NCBI RefSeq assembly: GCF_018417535.1
Contig: NZ_CP070978.1
Location: 2,790,001-2,854,000 of the forward strand
DNA: 64,000 nucleotides
Reading direction: 5' to 3'
From: Burkholderia pyrrocinia
GTDB taxonomy: Bacteria; Pseudomonadota; Gammaproteobacteria; Burkholderiales; Burkholderiaceae
This document shows, piece by piece, positions 1 to 9,346 of this stretch; position 1 is the stretch's first letter; the number at the start of each line of letters is the position of its first letter. The notes below the pieces were generated by a model. It ran no database searches, was not told the DNA's origin, and worked only from the letters and a program-made list of their open reading frames with translations. Both the position numbers and the translations under genes were made by a program.

Positions 1-343
1 CATCGACGCTCTGCGCGGTCGAGCACAGATACGACGCGGCGCCCCACAGCACCATGCTCCACTGGAACACGGGCCGGCGGCCGAAGCGGTCGGCGAGCAG
101 GCCGGCGACGGCCGCGCCGAGCACCATCCCGAAGAAGCTCGCGCTCGCGACGAGGCCGGCGGCCGCGGTCGACAAACCGAACTCCTTGCGGATCGAGCCG
201 AGCACGAACGTCATCGTGCCGAGGTCGACCGAGTCGAAGAAGAACGCGATCGCGATGATGAAGAAGATCCGCTTGTGATAGCCGGAGAACGGCAGGCGTT
301 CGAGCCGGGCGGCGGCGGAGGCGGGAGCGGTGGCGGCGGGCAT
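1..343 (-). CDS. MFS transporter, N-terminal part (cut by window edge)
   Basis: Reading leftward from an ATG at 343, an open frame of 114 codons runs off the window. It begins with a short Ala-rich cytoplasmic tail. A first membrane segment follows with the acidic motif FFDSVDLGT, then a second and third segment joined by GLLADRFGRRP, the classic MFS loop motif A. The Asp in the first helix is common in the sugar and aromatic-acid transporter branches of the superfamily. The start has a plausible ribosome site (GAGG, about 5 bases upstream). Only about a quarter of the expected 430-460 residues is present, so the substrate cannot be assigned. It is oriented like the ABC exporter that precedes it, but a 151-base gap separates them. 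Confidence 0.85.
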   Translation of the reverse strand, partial: MPAATAPASAAARLERLPFSGYHKRIFFIIAIAFFFDSVDLGTMTFVLGSIRKEFGLSTAAAGLVASASFFGMVLGAAVAGLLADRFGRRPVFQWSMVLWGAASYLCSTAQSVD

Positions 344-494
344 GGCGTCCTCTGAAATGAAAAGGGGCCTCGCAGCGCATGCTCCAGGGCCCCGATGCTT
401 CGGTATTCAGTAGACGCGACCACAAAATGCCGCATCAGAGGAAAAGCGCCGCCTGCTTGCCCAAATGCGTCATCGGCGGGCGGCGCGCGATGCG

Positions 495-1256
495 TCAGTT
501 CTTCAGCTTGTATCCGGTGCGGAACATCCACGCGACGATCGCGAGCAGGATCACGAGAAACAGCCCGGTGGCGGCGAGGCTGATCCACACGTGCACGTCG
601 GCGAGCCCGTAGAACGACCAGCGGAAGCCGCTGATCAGGTACACGATCGGGTTGAACAGCGTGACGATGCGCCACGCGGGCGGCAGCATGTCGACCGAAT
701 AGAAGCTGCCGCCGAGGAACGTGAGCGGCGTGATGATCAGCAGCGGCACGAGCTGCAGCTTCTCGAAGCTGTCGGCCCAGATGCCGATCACGAAGCCGAA
801 CAGGCTGAACGTGATCGCCGTCAGCACGAGGAACAGCACCATCCAGAACGGATGCAGGATGTGCAGCGGCACGAACAGGCCGGCCGTGGCGAGGATGATG
901 ACGCCGAGCAGCAGCGATTTCGACGCGGCCGCGCCGACGTAGGCGATCACGATCTCCCAGTACGACACGGGCGCGGACAGGATCTCGTAGATCGTGCCCG
1001 TGAAGCGTGGAAAGTAGATGCCGAACGACGCGTTCGAGATGCTCTGCGACAGCAGCGACAGCATCACGAGGCCCGGCACGATGAACGACCCGTAGCCGAT
1101 GCCGTTCACGTCGCTGATGCGCGAGCCGATCGCGGAGCCGAACACGACGAAATACAGCGACGTCGAGATCACCGGCGCGATGATGCTCTGCATCAGCGTG
1201 CGGCGCGTGCGGGCCATTTCTGCGCGGTAGATCGCGCGGATTCCTTGCAGGTTCAT
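495..1256 (-). CDS. ABC-2 type exporter permease (YadH-like)
   Basis: A 253-residue inner-membrane protein with about six hydrophobic segments. It resembles ABC-2 permeases such as E. coli YadH: an early segment ending GSAIGSRI, a central FIVPGLVM motif, and the conserved C-terminal block with [13 protein letters not shown] followed by [11 protein letters not shown]. It should form the membrane channel for the ATPase encoded just upstream on the same strand; the ATPase stop and this ATG are only 5 bases apart, so the pair is co-transcribed. The exported substrate is unknown. A long frame reading through from 2300 is an artefact of the overlapping ATPase gene; the start chosen here gives a normal family length. 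Confidence 0.9.
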   Translation of the reverse strand: MNLQGIRAIYRAEMARTRRTLMQSIIAPVISTSLYFVVFGSAIGSRISDVNGIGYGSFIVPGLVMLSLLSQSISNASFGIYFPRFTGTIYEILSAPVSYWEIVIAYVGAAASKSLLLGVIILATAGLFVPLHILHPFWMVLFLVLTAITFSLFGFVIGIWADSFEKLQLVPLLIITPLTFLGGSFYSVDMLPPAWRIVTLFNPIVYLISGFRWSFYGLADVHVWISLAATGLFLVILLAIVAWMFRTGYKLKN

Positions 1257-1261
1257 GTGCG

Positions 1262-2206
1262 TCAGGCTCCTTGTACGCCGTTGCGGCGGTTGTCGATCAG
1301 GCTGACGAAAATATCCTCGAGCGAGCTCTGCGTCGTGTGCAGGTCGCGAAAGCCGATGCCGGCCGAGCCGAGCGCGTTGATCAGCGTCGCGATGCTCGCG
1401 TCGTCGCGCTGCGAGTCGTACGTGTAGACGAGCGCGGCGCCGTCGTCCGCGCGTTCGAGCCCGAACGGCGTGAGCGCGGGCGGCACGTCCGCGAGCGGAT
1501 GCTCGAGATGCACGGTGAGCTGCTTCTTGCCGAGCTTGCGCATCAGTTCGCGCTTTTCCTCGACGAGCACGAGCTCGCCGCCGAGGATGATGCCGATCCG
1601 GTCGGCCATTTCCTCGGCTTCCTCGATGTAGTGGGTCGTCAGCAGGATCGTCACGCCGCTTTCGCGCAGCGAATCGACGAGCTTCCACATGTCGCGGCGC
1701 AGCTCGACGTCGACGCCGGCCGTCGGCTCGTCGAGGAACAGGATGCGCGGCTCGTGCGACAGTGCCTTCGCAATCATCACGCGGCGCTTCATCCCGCCCG
1801 ACAGCGTCATCAGCTTGTTGTCGCGCTTGTCCCACAGCGACAGCGCCTTCAGCGTCTTCTCGATGTATGCGGGATCGGGCGCCTTGCCGAACAGGCCGCG
1901 GCTGAACGACACGGTCGCCCAGACGGTTTCGAACGCGTCGGTCGTCAGTTCCTGCGGCACGAGGCCGATCATTTCGCGGGCCGCGCGGTATTGATCGCGG
2001 ATGTCGTGGCCGCCGACCGTCACGCGGCCTTCGGTCGGCGTGACGATACCGCAGATCGAGCCGATCAGCGTGGTCTTGCCGGCGCCGTTCGGCCCGAGCA
2101 GCGCGAAGATCTCGCCGGGGCGGATGTCGAGGGTCACGTGCTTCAGCGCCTGGAAGCCGGACGCGTAAGTCTTGGAGAGGTCGGAGACGGAAAGGATCGG
2201 TTGCAT
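1262..2206 (-). CDS. ABC exporter ATP-binding protein (YadG-like)
   Basis: A 314-residue ATPase with one nucleotide-binding domain. Walker A is GPNGAGKTT at about residues 38-46, the signature is LSGGM near 140, Walker B is [12 protein letters not shown], and the switch His lies in TTHYIEEAE. The C-terminal 90 residues form the extra domain common in DrrA/YadG-type exporters. It energises the YadH-like permease 5 bases downstream. The frame could be extended by five codons to a GTG at 2221, but the ATG at 2206 gives the usual N-terminus (MQPILSV) and is preferred. The 434-base region upstream is shared with the divergent cupin gene. Confidence 0.9.
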   Translation of the reverse strand: MQPILSVSDLSKTYASGFQALKHVTLDIRPGEIFALLGPNGAGKTTLIGSICGIVTPTEGRVTVGGHDIRDQYRAAREMIGLVPQELTTDAFETVWATVSFSRGLFGKAPDPAYIEKTLKALSLWDKRDNKLMTLSGGMKRRVMIAKALSHEPRILFLDEPTAGVDVELRRDMWKLVDSLRESGVTILLTTHYIEEAEEMADRIGIILGGELVLVEEKRELMRKLGKKQLTVHLEHPLADVPPALTPFGLERADDGAALVYTYDSQRDDASIATLINALGSAGIGFRDLHTTQSSLEDIFVSLIDNRRNGVQGA

Positions 2207-2640
2207 GCTCACGGATGGCACGGCCGGCCGGCGCGACGGTGTGTGCCGCGCGTGCCCGGCGTCGCCGCCGCTGCGAAGCGGCCGGGACCGGGGACGGCAT
2301 GGCGAACGGGCGTCATGTCGAACGGCGTTGTGATGCGGGATCGCGGGACCGCCATATTAGCAATCGGTAGATGGAAATGCATTCTGATGGAAAGGGCGTG
2401 CGTTGCTGGAGCCGGATTTGCTCGGGATGTGGGGGTATTGCTCAATAAAACGGCGCTTTATTTGAATTCCGCGAACAATTCGGGCTGATTTCGGCGAATC
2501 GGGCGGCGATCGCGTTTTCTCGCGGCAGCGCGGCGGCCGGCCCGCCGACTGTGCTGCCCGAACGCCTTCACGCCGTACCGGGACGGCAGGCATGGCGCTC
2601 GCGATAATGCGTTCCTTTCACGGTTCACGGAGCGGCGCGA
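2207..2640. other. Divergent intergenic region, YadG-like / cupin
   Basis: No convincing gene. The stretch 2360-2480 is noticeably richer in A+T than the surroundings and probably holds the divergent promoters. Within it lies an imperfect inverted repeat at 2443-2464, with AATAAA at 2444-2449 matching TTTATT at 2457-2462 around a GC core. No promoter boxes could be assigned with confidence. Confidence 0.4.
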
Positions 2641-2937
2641 ATGTCCCTGATCGATTTCAAATCCGTTGCGGCCGCGCAGGCCGTCGCTTGGAAATCCACG
2701 ATCGTCGGCGAGGTCGGGCCGGCCAGGATCAAGGTGTTGCGCATGGATGCGCAGCCCTACGAAGCGGAAGTGCACGACTACAACGAGGGGCTGCTGGTGC
2801 TCGACGGCCAATTGATGCTCGAAGTCGGCGCGGAAACGGTCGTGGTCGAGGCCGGGCAGATGTATCTCGCGCTCGCCGGCACGCGCCACGCGGTGCTGCC
2901 CGGCAGCCACGGCACGCTCGCGATCGTCGACGTGTAA
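2641..2937 (+). CDS. Small cupin-domain protein
   Basis: A 98-residue single-domain protein. The pattern ending in GQMYLALAGTRHAV fits the second conserved box of a small cupin beta-barrel, and the segment YNEGLLVLDGQLMLEV fits the strand pair before it. The usual first-box metal ligands (HxH...E) are not obvious; only the H of HDYNE and the late H of TRHAV are candidates, so metal binding is uncertain. No signal peptide or membrane segment, hence cytoplasmic. It stands alone between a divergent exporter pair and a 594-base region, so context gives no function. The frame is well supported by high third-position G+C and ends just before a TATTTG/CAAATA hairpin. Confidence 0.75.
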   Translation: MSLIDFKSVAAAQAVAWKSTIVGEVGPARIKVLRMDAQPYEAEVHDYNEGLLVLDGQLMLEVGAETVVVEAGQMYLALAGTRHAVLPGSHGTLAIVDV

Positions 2938-3531
2938 GGTTGCACGGCCGCGCCGGCTCGCCCGCCCGGCGCGGGAAGCGGCCTGCCGCGCCTGGCCGTC
3001 GCGCGGGTCATCTATTTGTCTGAGCAAATAAATTGAAGGCTGTTTGAAAATCTGTCAAATACCGTGAAAACACGAGGATCGCGCGGTTCCGTTCGTTTGG
3101 AACTCTGCATCCATTTACTTGTTTGAATGGTCCGATCATAGTCTCGACAAACGACGCATCACGATAACGAATCAAGCGTACGTACGGAGACCAATTCATG
3201 AGACGCGTATCCACGGGGCCAGTCGGACTGCCGTTTCCCGGTTTTTCGCTGAATGCGGGCGCGACGCAGGTCGCCTGCCTGCGTTGTCACATCGCCGTGT
3301 AGCGGCGAACCACTTTCCGTATCGATCGTTCCAACGGCGCCGTGCCGCATGACGGCGCCGCGGGAGAGCGCTTGTCTGCCGCCGCCGCCTTCGTCGCATT
3401 TGCGCGGACTGCTGGGCGGTTGCATTGCGAACACCATCATGCGCCGCGCGTTCTTGCGGCGGCGCGATACCAACCGGCGGGCCATGCAGCCCGTCCGGAC
3501 GAGACTTGTCGTACCTGAAAAGGAGGGGTTG
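2938..3531. other. Long upstream region of the lipoprotein/OmpW cluster
   Basis: No convincing gene. The part 3010-3200 is A+T-rich for this genome. It contains a hairpin (3013-3030) and a 10-base perfect palindrome CGTACGTACG at 3177-3186, either of which could be regulatory. From 3200 to 3531 the G+C content rises again and the open frame of the next gene extends back to 3253. That extension is Arg-rich, lacks a ribosome site, and would bury the lipoprotein signal, so it is treated as non-coding leader. Confidence 0.4.
3013..3030. terminator. Small A+T hairpin after the cupin gene
   Basis: TATTTG at 3013-3018 pairs with CAAATA at 3025-3030 across a 6-base loop. It lies 75 bases after the cupin stop. 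With no following T-run it is a weak terminator at best and could equally be an operator for the downstream cluster. Confidence 0.3.
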
Positions 3532-5145
3532 ATGATTTGCATTCCTGAATGGCGGAAGGCGATCCTGTCGTGCGCGGTGCTGGTGCTGCCGTTCGTCGCC
3601 GGCTGCGGCGGCGGCGACGATCCGGGGCCGATCAACGTGCCGCAGTGCTCGGGCAGCGCATGCGGGCCGAGCGGCGCGATCACGCAGCCGCCTGTTGTCA
3701 CGAAGCTTTGCCCCGATTCGCTCGATTACACGACGACCTACACGGGTGGCGCCGGCAGCGGCGAGTACGTGAAGGTGAAGTTCGACACGACGAAGCTCAC
3801 GTACCAGATGCAGTTCATCGAATCGTCGGTGCCGACGTCGGCGGGGCAGGTCAACGACACGCGCGCGGGCCTGACGGTCAGCGGCGCGTTCCATCATCCG
3901 ACCTACCTCCCGACCGCCGAGCAGAATCGCTGCGCGTTCGTGCTCGACAGCGGCGCGACCAGCGACGGCGCGTATTCGGTGACGATCAATCGTGCCGATC
4001 CGCCGATGCTGTTCGTCGGCAATGGCGTGGTTGGCGGCGGGATTCCGGGGGCGACGATCGCGTTCAAGGGCATCGAGCCGATTCCGGGTTTCGTCCTTGG
4101 CGTGGTGCCGTCGCGCACATTCGATTTCTATCCGTTCATCGGCTTTGTCGAAACGGAAACCGACTTCACGAAGGTCGCGGGCAACTACAACGAAGTCGGT
4201 ATCCATTTGTCGCCGGTCGGCGGTACCGCCCAGAACGCGAACGGGGCTGTCGGCTGGGAGCCGGACGTCGTCAACTGGAACCAGACGTTCAATGCGGACG
4301 GTTCGTGCACGATCACGCAGGGCAGCGACTACTCGTGCCAGACGACCGGGTCGCCGTGGACGCTGCGCAAGAACGCGGACGGGTCGGCGGACAACGTGTT
4401 CGTGAGCAATGCGGTGGCGAATCAGTTCGGTGCGGTTTCGTATCCGGTCGCCGGACAGGCGCCGGGCCTCGTGATCGTGACGCCGAGTCAGGCAAAGGGC
4501 ATCATGATCGTCGGCAAGCTGAACGGCGTACGGGTGCCGATTGTGATTCGCGTCGGCTATACCCATGTGGATACGAGCAATCCGCTCGCATCGGTCGCCG
4601 ATGCCGAAGTCGGGATCTCGATGCTCTCGTCGTCCACGGCGATTGCCGCGAACTCGCTGAAGGGCGGTTACATCGGCGCGACGAGCGCATCCGCATGCGG
4701 TGTCGTGACATCTACCGGTGTGGGGAACACCATCGCGCAGTCCGGCCCGAGCTTCAATAACCAGGTGCCGCACCCGGATCTGCCGGGCACATTTGCCAAC
4801 GGCTTCTTCATGGCGGAAGCGGGTAGCTGCAACGACGGCACTGCCGTGTCGACGATCTCCGCGAACTACACGTCGACGTTGTTCCAGGGCGGCACCGCTG
4901 CATTCATCGATCCGCAGACGTCGTCGGTGACGTCGCAGTTCGCGCTCGACTACACGCAGGCAACGCCCGGCAAGGTCAAGGTCACGGCCACGCAGGACTT
5001 CAACGCGAAGGGCGCGAACGGCAACGTGGCGATCTTCGGCAAGGGCGATACGGGCTGGATCGTGACGGCCGGCAATGTCTACGCGATGGTCGTCAACAAC
5101 AGCCAGGTCAACCCGTTCTTCACGGTCGGCGCGTTCGTCCAGTAA
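3532..5145 (+). CDS. DUF2957-type lipoprotein, first copy
   Basis: A 537-residue predicted lipoprotein. The start at 3532 follows a strong ribosome site (AGGAGGGG) and gives a signal peptide ending LPFVAGC, with Cys25 as the lipidated residue and GGGDD after it. The mature part is rich in Gly, Thr and Ser, like a beta-structured surface or periplasmic protein. It aligns by eye along its length with the next gene: both share an N-terminal block LVKV/YVKV...DTTK(L/M)TY, a VGKL segment and the ending TVGAFVQ. I believe this is the Burkholderia/Ralstonia family catalogued as DUF2957, whose function is not known. It heads a run of lipoprotein, lipoprotein, OmpW and PraB-like genes, suggesting a cell-envelope role. 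Confidence 0.75.
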   Translation: MICIPEWRKAILSCAVLVLPFVAGCGGGDDPGPINVPQCSGSACGPSGAITQPPVVTKLCPDSLDYTTTYTGGAGSGEYVKVKFDTTKLTYQMQFIESSVPTSAGQVNDTRAGLTVSGAFHHPTYLPTAEQNRCAFVLDSGATSDGAYSVTINRADPPMLFVGNGVVGGGIPGATIAFKGIEPIPGFVLGVVPSRTFDFYPFIGFVETETDFTKVAGNYNEVGIHLSPVGGTAQNANGAVGWEPDVVNWNQTFNADGSCTITQGSDYSCQTTGSPWTLRKNADGSADNVFVSNAVANQFGAVSYPVAGQAPGLVIVTPSQAKGIMIVGKLNGVRVPIVIRVGYTHVDTSNPLASVADAEVGISMLSSSTAIAANSLKGGYIGATSASACGVVTSTGVGNTIAQSGPSFNNQVPHPDLPGTFANGFFMAEAGSCNDGTAVSTISANYTSTLFQGGTAAFIDPQTSSVTSQFALDYTQATPGKVKVTATQDFNAKGANGNVAIFGKGDTGWIVTAGNVYAMVVNNSQVNPFFTVGAFVQ

Positions 5146-5216
5146 CCGCGCACTGAACAAGTCACACCGGCGGCGCACGCGTCGCCGCCGGCGAAACGAA
5201 TTTCAAGAGGATTCCT

Positions 5217-6470
5217 ATGAATTTGAAACAATGGATGGCCGCGGCGGTGCTCGCGCCCGTGCTGGCTGCGTGCGGCGGCGACGGCGACCCGCCGCCCGCG
5301 CCTGTCGTCCGGTTGTGCCCGCAGACGATCGACTACAACACGGTGTTCGTCGGCGGCTCCGGGTCGGGCGAGCTCGTGAAAGTGCAGCTCGACACGACGA
5401 AGATGACGTACCGGATAACCTATCTCGCGTCGCCGGTGCCGACTACTGCGGGCACCGTGCAGCCGACGCGCGACACGGCGCCGGCCAACGTGGTCGACGG
5501 CACGCTGGCCGACGAAACGGGCCTGCCGACCGTGAAGCTGAACCAGTGCACGTTCCGGATGCAGAACGCGAGCCTCGACCCGAGCCGCCCCGCGCGGCTG
5601 TTCCTCGGCGAGGGCGTGCTGGGCGGCGCGATCCCCGGCGCGACGATCCAGTTCGACGGCGTGATCGGCGTCGGCAAGATTCCGAAAACGACGTTCCCGT
5701 ATTACCCGTTCATCAGCTTCTCGTCGCTGGAAACCGATCTCACGAAGATCGCCGGCACGTACAACCAGCTCGGCTATCACCAGGTGCCGTCGCAGAACTT
5801 CCAGCCGGTGGCGCTCGACCAACTGGTGACGATCAACGCGGACGGCAGCTACGTCGAGACCGACAACTTCGGCAAGAAGAACGGCGGGCTGCCGCTTGCG
5901 TCGAGCGCGACCGTGAACCAGCCGTTCACGCTGCGTCCGGATGCGCCGGCGTTCCAGTCGCTCAACTACCAGCCGCAGATTCCGCCGACGCTCGCCGCGC
6001 TCGATCCGGCGAAGGCCGGCAAGGGGATCCTGATCGTCGGCAAGCTGCGCAACCAGCTCGTGCCGATCTTCATCCGCACCGGCGCCGCGAACGCGGACCT
6101 CACGCAGGGCCCGCCGAGCGCGGACGACGAATCGGGCATCTCGTTCCTGGGCCCGCAGACGGCGATCGCGCTGGGCTCGCAGAACGGCGAGTACACGGGG
6201 GTCGACAGCGCGTTCAACTACCGCGCGACCGCGCTCATCGGCGCGCAGGCCACGCTGCTCGATCCATTCAACGCGTCGCAGGCCGCGCTCACGCGCGCAC
6301 TGAATCTCGACTTCACGCAGAAGGTGCCGGGCGTCGTGACGACCGTGCATGCGGATGCGGCGTCGGGCCCGGCGACCGGCAAGTTCGTGTTCACGGGCGG
6401 CGTGTTCGGGTTCCTCGACATGGCCGATACGAGCAATCCGTACTTCACGGTCGGCGCGTTCGTGCAGTAA
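5217..6470 (+). CDS. DUF2957-type lipoprotein, second copy
   Basis: A 417-residue paralogue of the preceding protein, 71 bases downstream. The ATG is preceded by AAGAGGA and begins a short lipoprotein signal ending VLAACGG, with Cys19 as the lipid anchor. It is about 120 residues shorter than the first copy, mainly through loss of inserted loops, but keeps the N-terminal CPQTIDYNTVFVGGSGSGE block (compare CPDSLDYTTTY in copy one), the ILIVGKL segment and the terminal NPYFTVGAFVQ. The local duplication and matched orientation point to one transcript. No catalytic motif was seen; binding or structural roles at the outer membrane are plausible but not shown. Confidence 0.75.
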   Translation: MNLKQWMAAAVLAPVLAACGGDGDPPPAPVVRLCPQTIDYNTVFVGGSGSGELVKVQLDTTKMTYRITYLASPVPTTAGTVQPTRDTAPANVVDGTLADETGLPTVKLNQCTFRMQNASLDPSRPARLFLGEGVLGGAIPGATIQFDGVIGVGKIPKTTFPYYPFISFSSLETDLTKIAGTYNQLGYHQVPSQNFQPVALDQLVTINADGSYVETDNFGKKNGGLPLASSATVNQPFTLRPDAPAFQSLNYQPQIPPTLAALDPAKAGKGILIVGKLRNQLVPIFIRTGAANADLTQGPPSADDESGISFLGPQTAIALGSQNGEYTGVDSAFNYRATALIGAQATLLDPFNASQAALTRALNLDFTQKVPGVVTTVHADAASGPATGKFVFTGGVFGFLDMADTSNPYFTVGAFVQ

Positions 6471-6542
6471 CCACACCCGGATGGAGACACGGCGGCGTCG
6501 CGCGCGGATGCGCGGCGCCCGGACAGAATGAGGGGAGACTTC

Positions 6543-7367
6543 ATGAAGAAGCTGATTGTCGCGGGTGTCGTCGCAGGCATGTCGACACTCGCATCGGCCC
6601 AGCAGGCGGGCGACAACGTCGCGACGCTGGGCTGGCTGCACATCATGCCGCAGGATTCGACCAACGGTCTGACGACGAATCTCGCGAGCATGCCGATCAA
6701 CGGGCCGCTGCGCCTGCCCGGTTCGTTCACGTCGCCGGGCACGAGCCTGACGGTCAACAACGCCGATACGGTCGGCCTCACGCTCACGCACTTCTTTACC
6801 GACCACATCGCGGTGACGTCGGTGCTCGGCGTGCCGCCCGAGTTCACGCTGACCGGGCACGGCGTGATCCGGCCACCGGGCCCGGCCGGCTCGCTCGGCT
6901 CGGTCGACATGGACAAGACGTCGAACCAGCCGGCCGTGAAGAACGCGCGGCAGTGGAGCCCCACGATCATCCTCCAGTACTACTTCAATGCACCGACGGC
7001 GAAGTTCCGCCCGTTCGTCGGGATCGGCGTGGCCTACAGCTGGTTCAGCAACATCGAGCTGAACGGCAACTTCGCGAAGGACATCAACGAGAACCTCGGC
7101 AGCGTGCTCGCGGCCGGCGCCGGCAAGCCGGGGCCGACGTCGGTGGAGGGCAAGGCGTCGTCGTCGTTCACGCCGGTCTACAACGTCGGCGCGAGCTATG
7201 CGATCGACAAGCACTGGGGGCTGACGGCGACGCTCACGTACATGCCGCTGAAGACCTACTCGTCGCTCGTGATCAAGGCGGCGGACGGTTCGACGCTCGC
7301 GACCACGCGCACGCGGCTGAAGGCCGATCCGCTGATCACGTTCGTCGGGATTTCCTACAAGTTCTGA
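6543..7367 (+). CDS. ompW: OmpW-family outer membrane protein
   Basis: A 274-residue protein with a signal peptide (MKKLIVAG...ASAQQ). The body follows the eight-stranded OmpW barrel pattern: alternating aromatic and polar strands, an FRPFVGIGVAYSWF strand (family pattern RPYVGaGvnYT.F), a DKHWGLTATLTYMPL strand, and the terminal aromatic residue (ISYKF) expected of outer-membrane barrels. OmpW proteins form narrow hydrophobic channels for small apolar molecules. The start at 6543 is chosen over an ATG 15 bases upstream because the latter would place the GAGGGGAG ribosome site inside the gene. It is longer than E. coli OmpW (about 212 residues) because of enlarged external loops. It lies between the DUF2957 pair and the PraB-like gene. 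Confidence 0.85.
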   Translation: MKKLIVAGVVAGMSTLASAQQAGDNVATLGWLHIMPQDSTNGLTTNLASMPINGPLRLPGSFTSPGTSLTVNNADTVGLTLTHFFTDHIAVTSVLGVPPEFTLTGHGVIRPPGPAGSLGSVDMDKTSNQPAVKNARQWSPTIILQYYFNAPTAKFRPFVGIGVAYSWFSNIELNGNFAKDINENLGSVLAAGAGKPGPTSVEGKASSSFTPVYNVGASYAIDKHWGLTATLTYMPLKTYSSLVIKAADGSTLATTRTRLKADPLITFVGISYKF

Positions 7368-7488
7368 GCCGTCCGGCGCGCATGACGCGTGCCGGCGGCT
7401 TCCTGCGACCGGCTGGCCGGGTTGTTCCGGCCGGACGGTTGCGTTCCTGGCGGCGTGCCGCCATTTGTGAAGAGAGGGGGCAGTTCAA

Positions 7489-7992
7489 ATGAGCATTCGC
7501 AAAATCGCATCGCTTGTTGCTGCAGTGGCATTCACCGCGGTTTCGGTCGCGCCTGCTTTCGCAGTCACCGTTTCGCGCGCTGACGGGCAGCCGATGAACC
7601 CGAACGGCGAGCCGTTCTCCGTATCGGGGCTCACGACGCTCAGCAAGGGATCGATCAACGCAAACTGTACCGCGACGTTCAACGGGACGATCACGTCGAC
7701 CGGCATCGTCAACATCACGTCGACGCAGTTCGCCGGAGGCGCCACGTGCGGACTGATCAGCGGCAGCGCGAGCAGCACGTCGCCGTGGACGGGCCAGGCT
7801 GACAGCACGACGCAGTTGTCGATCAACAACGTGCAGGTGAACGTCGCGCTGCTCGGCGCGTGCGGCCCGAGCAAGGTGGTAACGGCATGGAACGATCCGA
7901 ACTCGTCGCTGACGTTCAATAACGCTGCACTGACGCCGAATTGCACGGTGTCCGGCACGGTCACGACGTCGCCGAAGTTCCACGTGCAGTAA
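7489..7992 (+). CDS. PraB-like secreted protein
   Basis: A 167-residue protein with a clear signal peptide ending APAFA, preceded by an AGAGAGGGGG ribosome site. The mature part is small, Thr/Ser/Asn-rich and predicted all-beta, with four Cys (in NANCTATF, GATCGLI, GACGPS and PNCTVSG) likely to form two disulfides. It resembles proteins labelled 'alkane oxidation activator PraB' in Pseudomonas and Burkholderia; Pseudomonas relatives have been linked to alkane growth and to secreted surface material. No export system is encoded beside it. Its place directly after OmpW fits a role at or outside the outer membrane. The family label is my recognition and was not searched. Confidence 0.65.
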   Translation: MSIRKIASLVAAVAFTAVSVAPAFAVTVSRADGQPMNPNGEPFSVSGLTTLSKGSINANCTATFNGTITSTGIVNITSTQFAGGATCGLISGSASSTSPWTGQADSTTQLSINNVQVNVALLGACGPSKVVTAWNDPNSSLTFNNAALTPNCTVSGTVTTSPKFHVQ

Positions 7993-8016
7993 GCGTCGCG
8001 CGATCGAGGCCGGACA

Positions 8017-8054
8017 CCCGCCGCGTACGAGGGCCGTGCAGCGTGCGCGGCGGG
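8017..8054. terminator. GC hairpin after PraB-like gene
   Basis: CCCGCCGCG at 8017-8025 pairs perfectly with CGCGGCGGG at 8046-8054. It lies 25 bases after the stop of the PraB-like gene. The 20-base loop and missing T-run make it only a possible transcription end for the lipoprotein/OmpW cluster. Confidence 0.35.
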
Positions 8055-8227
8055 CGTTCCGGTTCCTCGATGCATTCGAGTCGTCGCGCGTATCGGCGCG
8101 ACGGCCGGCTGGCCGCCCGTGTCGCGATCCGATGCGGGTGGCCATACACGGGGGCACGGCTTGCCGTGCCGCCCGATTCGGCTGAAGCAACCTCATTCCG
8201 ATTGCCCAGAACTATCCCGGACGACCC

Positions 8228-9346
8228 ATGCTCACCGACCCAGCGAAGTATGGTGATGCCCGCGGCGCGACGCCTGACCGGCTGCGCACGGCCGCGTGGT
8301 TGCAGTACCTGATCGAACATGTCGACGCTGCCGCGTGTGCGGCGGCGGGCGATGCCGGCGACGCGACCGTCGTCGCGTCAAACGCGCTACGACTGCGGGC
8401 AGGCGAGAGCCTGTCGCGCGACGCAGCGGCCGTTCTTCACGGGCTCGTACCGTGGATCGCCACGGATGGCGGCGGCTGCGCATGCGACCCGACCGACCCG
8501 CTCGGCGTGTGCTCGCATGGTCCTTCCACGCAGCAGCTCGCCGAAGCCGAACGCCGCTGCCCGGGCTCGCGCGTCGTGTTCGACGCGGCGCACGGCGTGA
8601 TCGATGCGTGCGCATTCGACGATCCCGATGTCGGCTGGGCAGCGCTCGAGCGGATTGCCGGCGGTGTCGAATGCAACGGCGAAGGCGCAGGCGAACGCAC
8701 GGCACATGAAGCAGACGGGCAGCGCGAGGCGCCGCCTGCGAAGAACCCGAGAGAGCGGCTGGCCGTCGTCGTGGCGACGAGTGCGGAAACACCGGCCTGT
8801 CCCGGTGGCATCATCGACGCGATCGTGCTGCGCGCGTGCGGCCCGCGCGACGACGCATCACGCATCGACGAGATGGCCGCGCTCGCGATGTTCTCGGCCA
8901 CGCTCGCCGCCGGCAACGGGATTTCCGTTGCCGCGTACGGTGGTCAGCACAACCTCGTCGCGCGGGCGATCCGCACGCATCGCGACGATCTCGCGACGGT
9001 GGACGGGCTGCTCGCGGCGCTGTCCGTGTGCAGGCTCGACCGACTCGTCGACGCGGGAAGCTTCTGGGCGTACTACCTGCTGGCGGGCATCGTGATCGCA
9101 GCGCCGGACGCGGTGCGGGACATCGGCCGCCGCTTTCATGGCAACACGTGGCAGACGTGGCTCGATGACGTGCTCGCGTGGCCGATGGTCAGCCGCTTCG
9201 GGCCGAAGGAGGATGTCGCGTTCGAACGCCTGCGCGACGCGATGAGCCTGACGTCGCGCTGGAACCCGATCGTCCGCGCAAAGCGGATGCGGACGCGGGC
9301 CGTGTCGATGGCCCGGTTCGGCGACGACGCAGGGAAGGCTGGCTGA
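8228..9346 (+). CDS. Protein of unknown function
   Basis: I do not recognise this 372-residue protein. It has no signal peptide and no clear membrane anchor apart from one hydrophobic stretch (YYLLAGIVIAAPDAV, about residue 285). The N-terminal half carries several Cys, including a cluster in GGGCACDPTDPLGVCSHG, which could bind a metal but lacks a standard spacing. The middle (about 145-180) is charged and low in predicted structure; the C-terminal half is helical and ends in a basic tail. The coding frame has the high third-position G+C of the genome and is the longest frame in the interval, which supports a real gene. The ATG at 8228 has no strong ribosome site, so a start further in is possible. 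Neighbours give no hint. Confidence 0.55.
   Translation: MLTDPAKYGDARGATPDRLRTAAWLQYLIEHVDAAACAAAGDAGDATVVASNALRLRAGESLSRDAAAVLHGLVPWIATDGGGCACDPTDPLGVCSHGPSTQQLAEAERRCPGSRVVFDAAHGVIDACAFDDPDVGWAALERIAGGVECNGEGAGERTAHEADGQREAPPAKNPRERLAVVVATSAETPACPGGIIDAIVLRACGPRDDASRIDEMAALAMFSATLAAGNGISVAAYGGQHNLVARAIRTHRDDLATVDGLLAALSVCRLDRLVDAGSFWAYYLLAGIVIAAPDAVRDIGRRFHGNTWQTWLDDVLAWPMVSRFGPKEDVAFERLRDAMSLTSRWNPIVRAKRMRTRAVSMARFGDDAGKAG

Noticed and set aside
495..2300. A 601-codon minus-strand frame spanning both ABC exporter genes
   Set aside because: Only its last 253 codons (the permease) are real; the rest is an Arg-rich out-of-frame reading of the ATPase gene.
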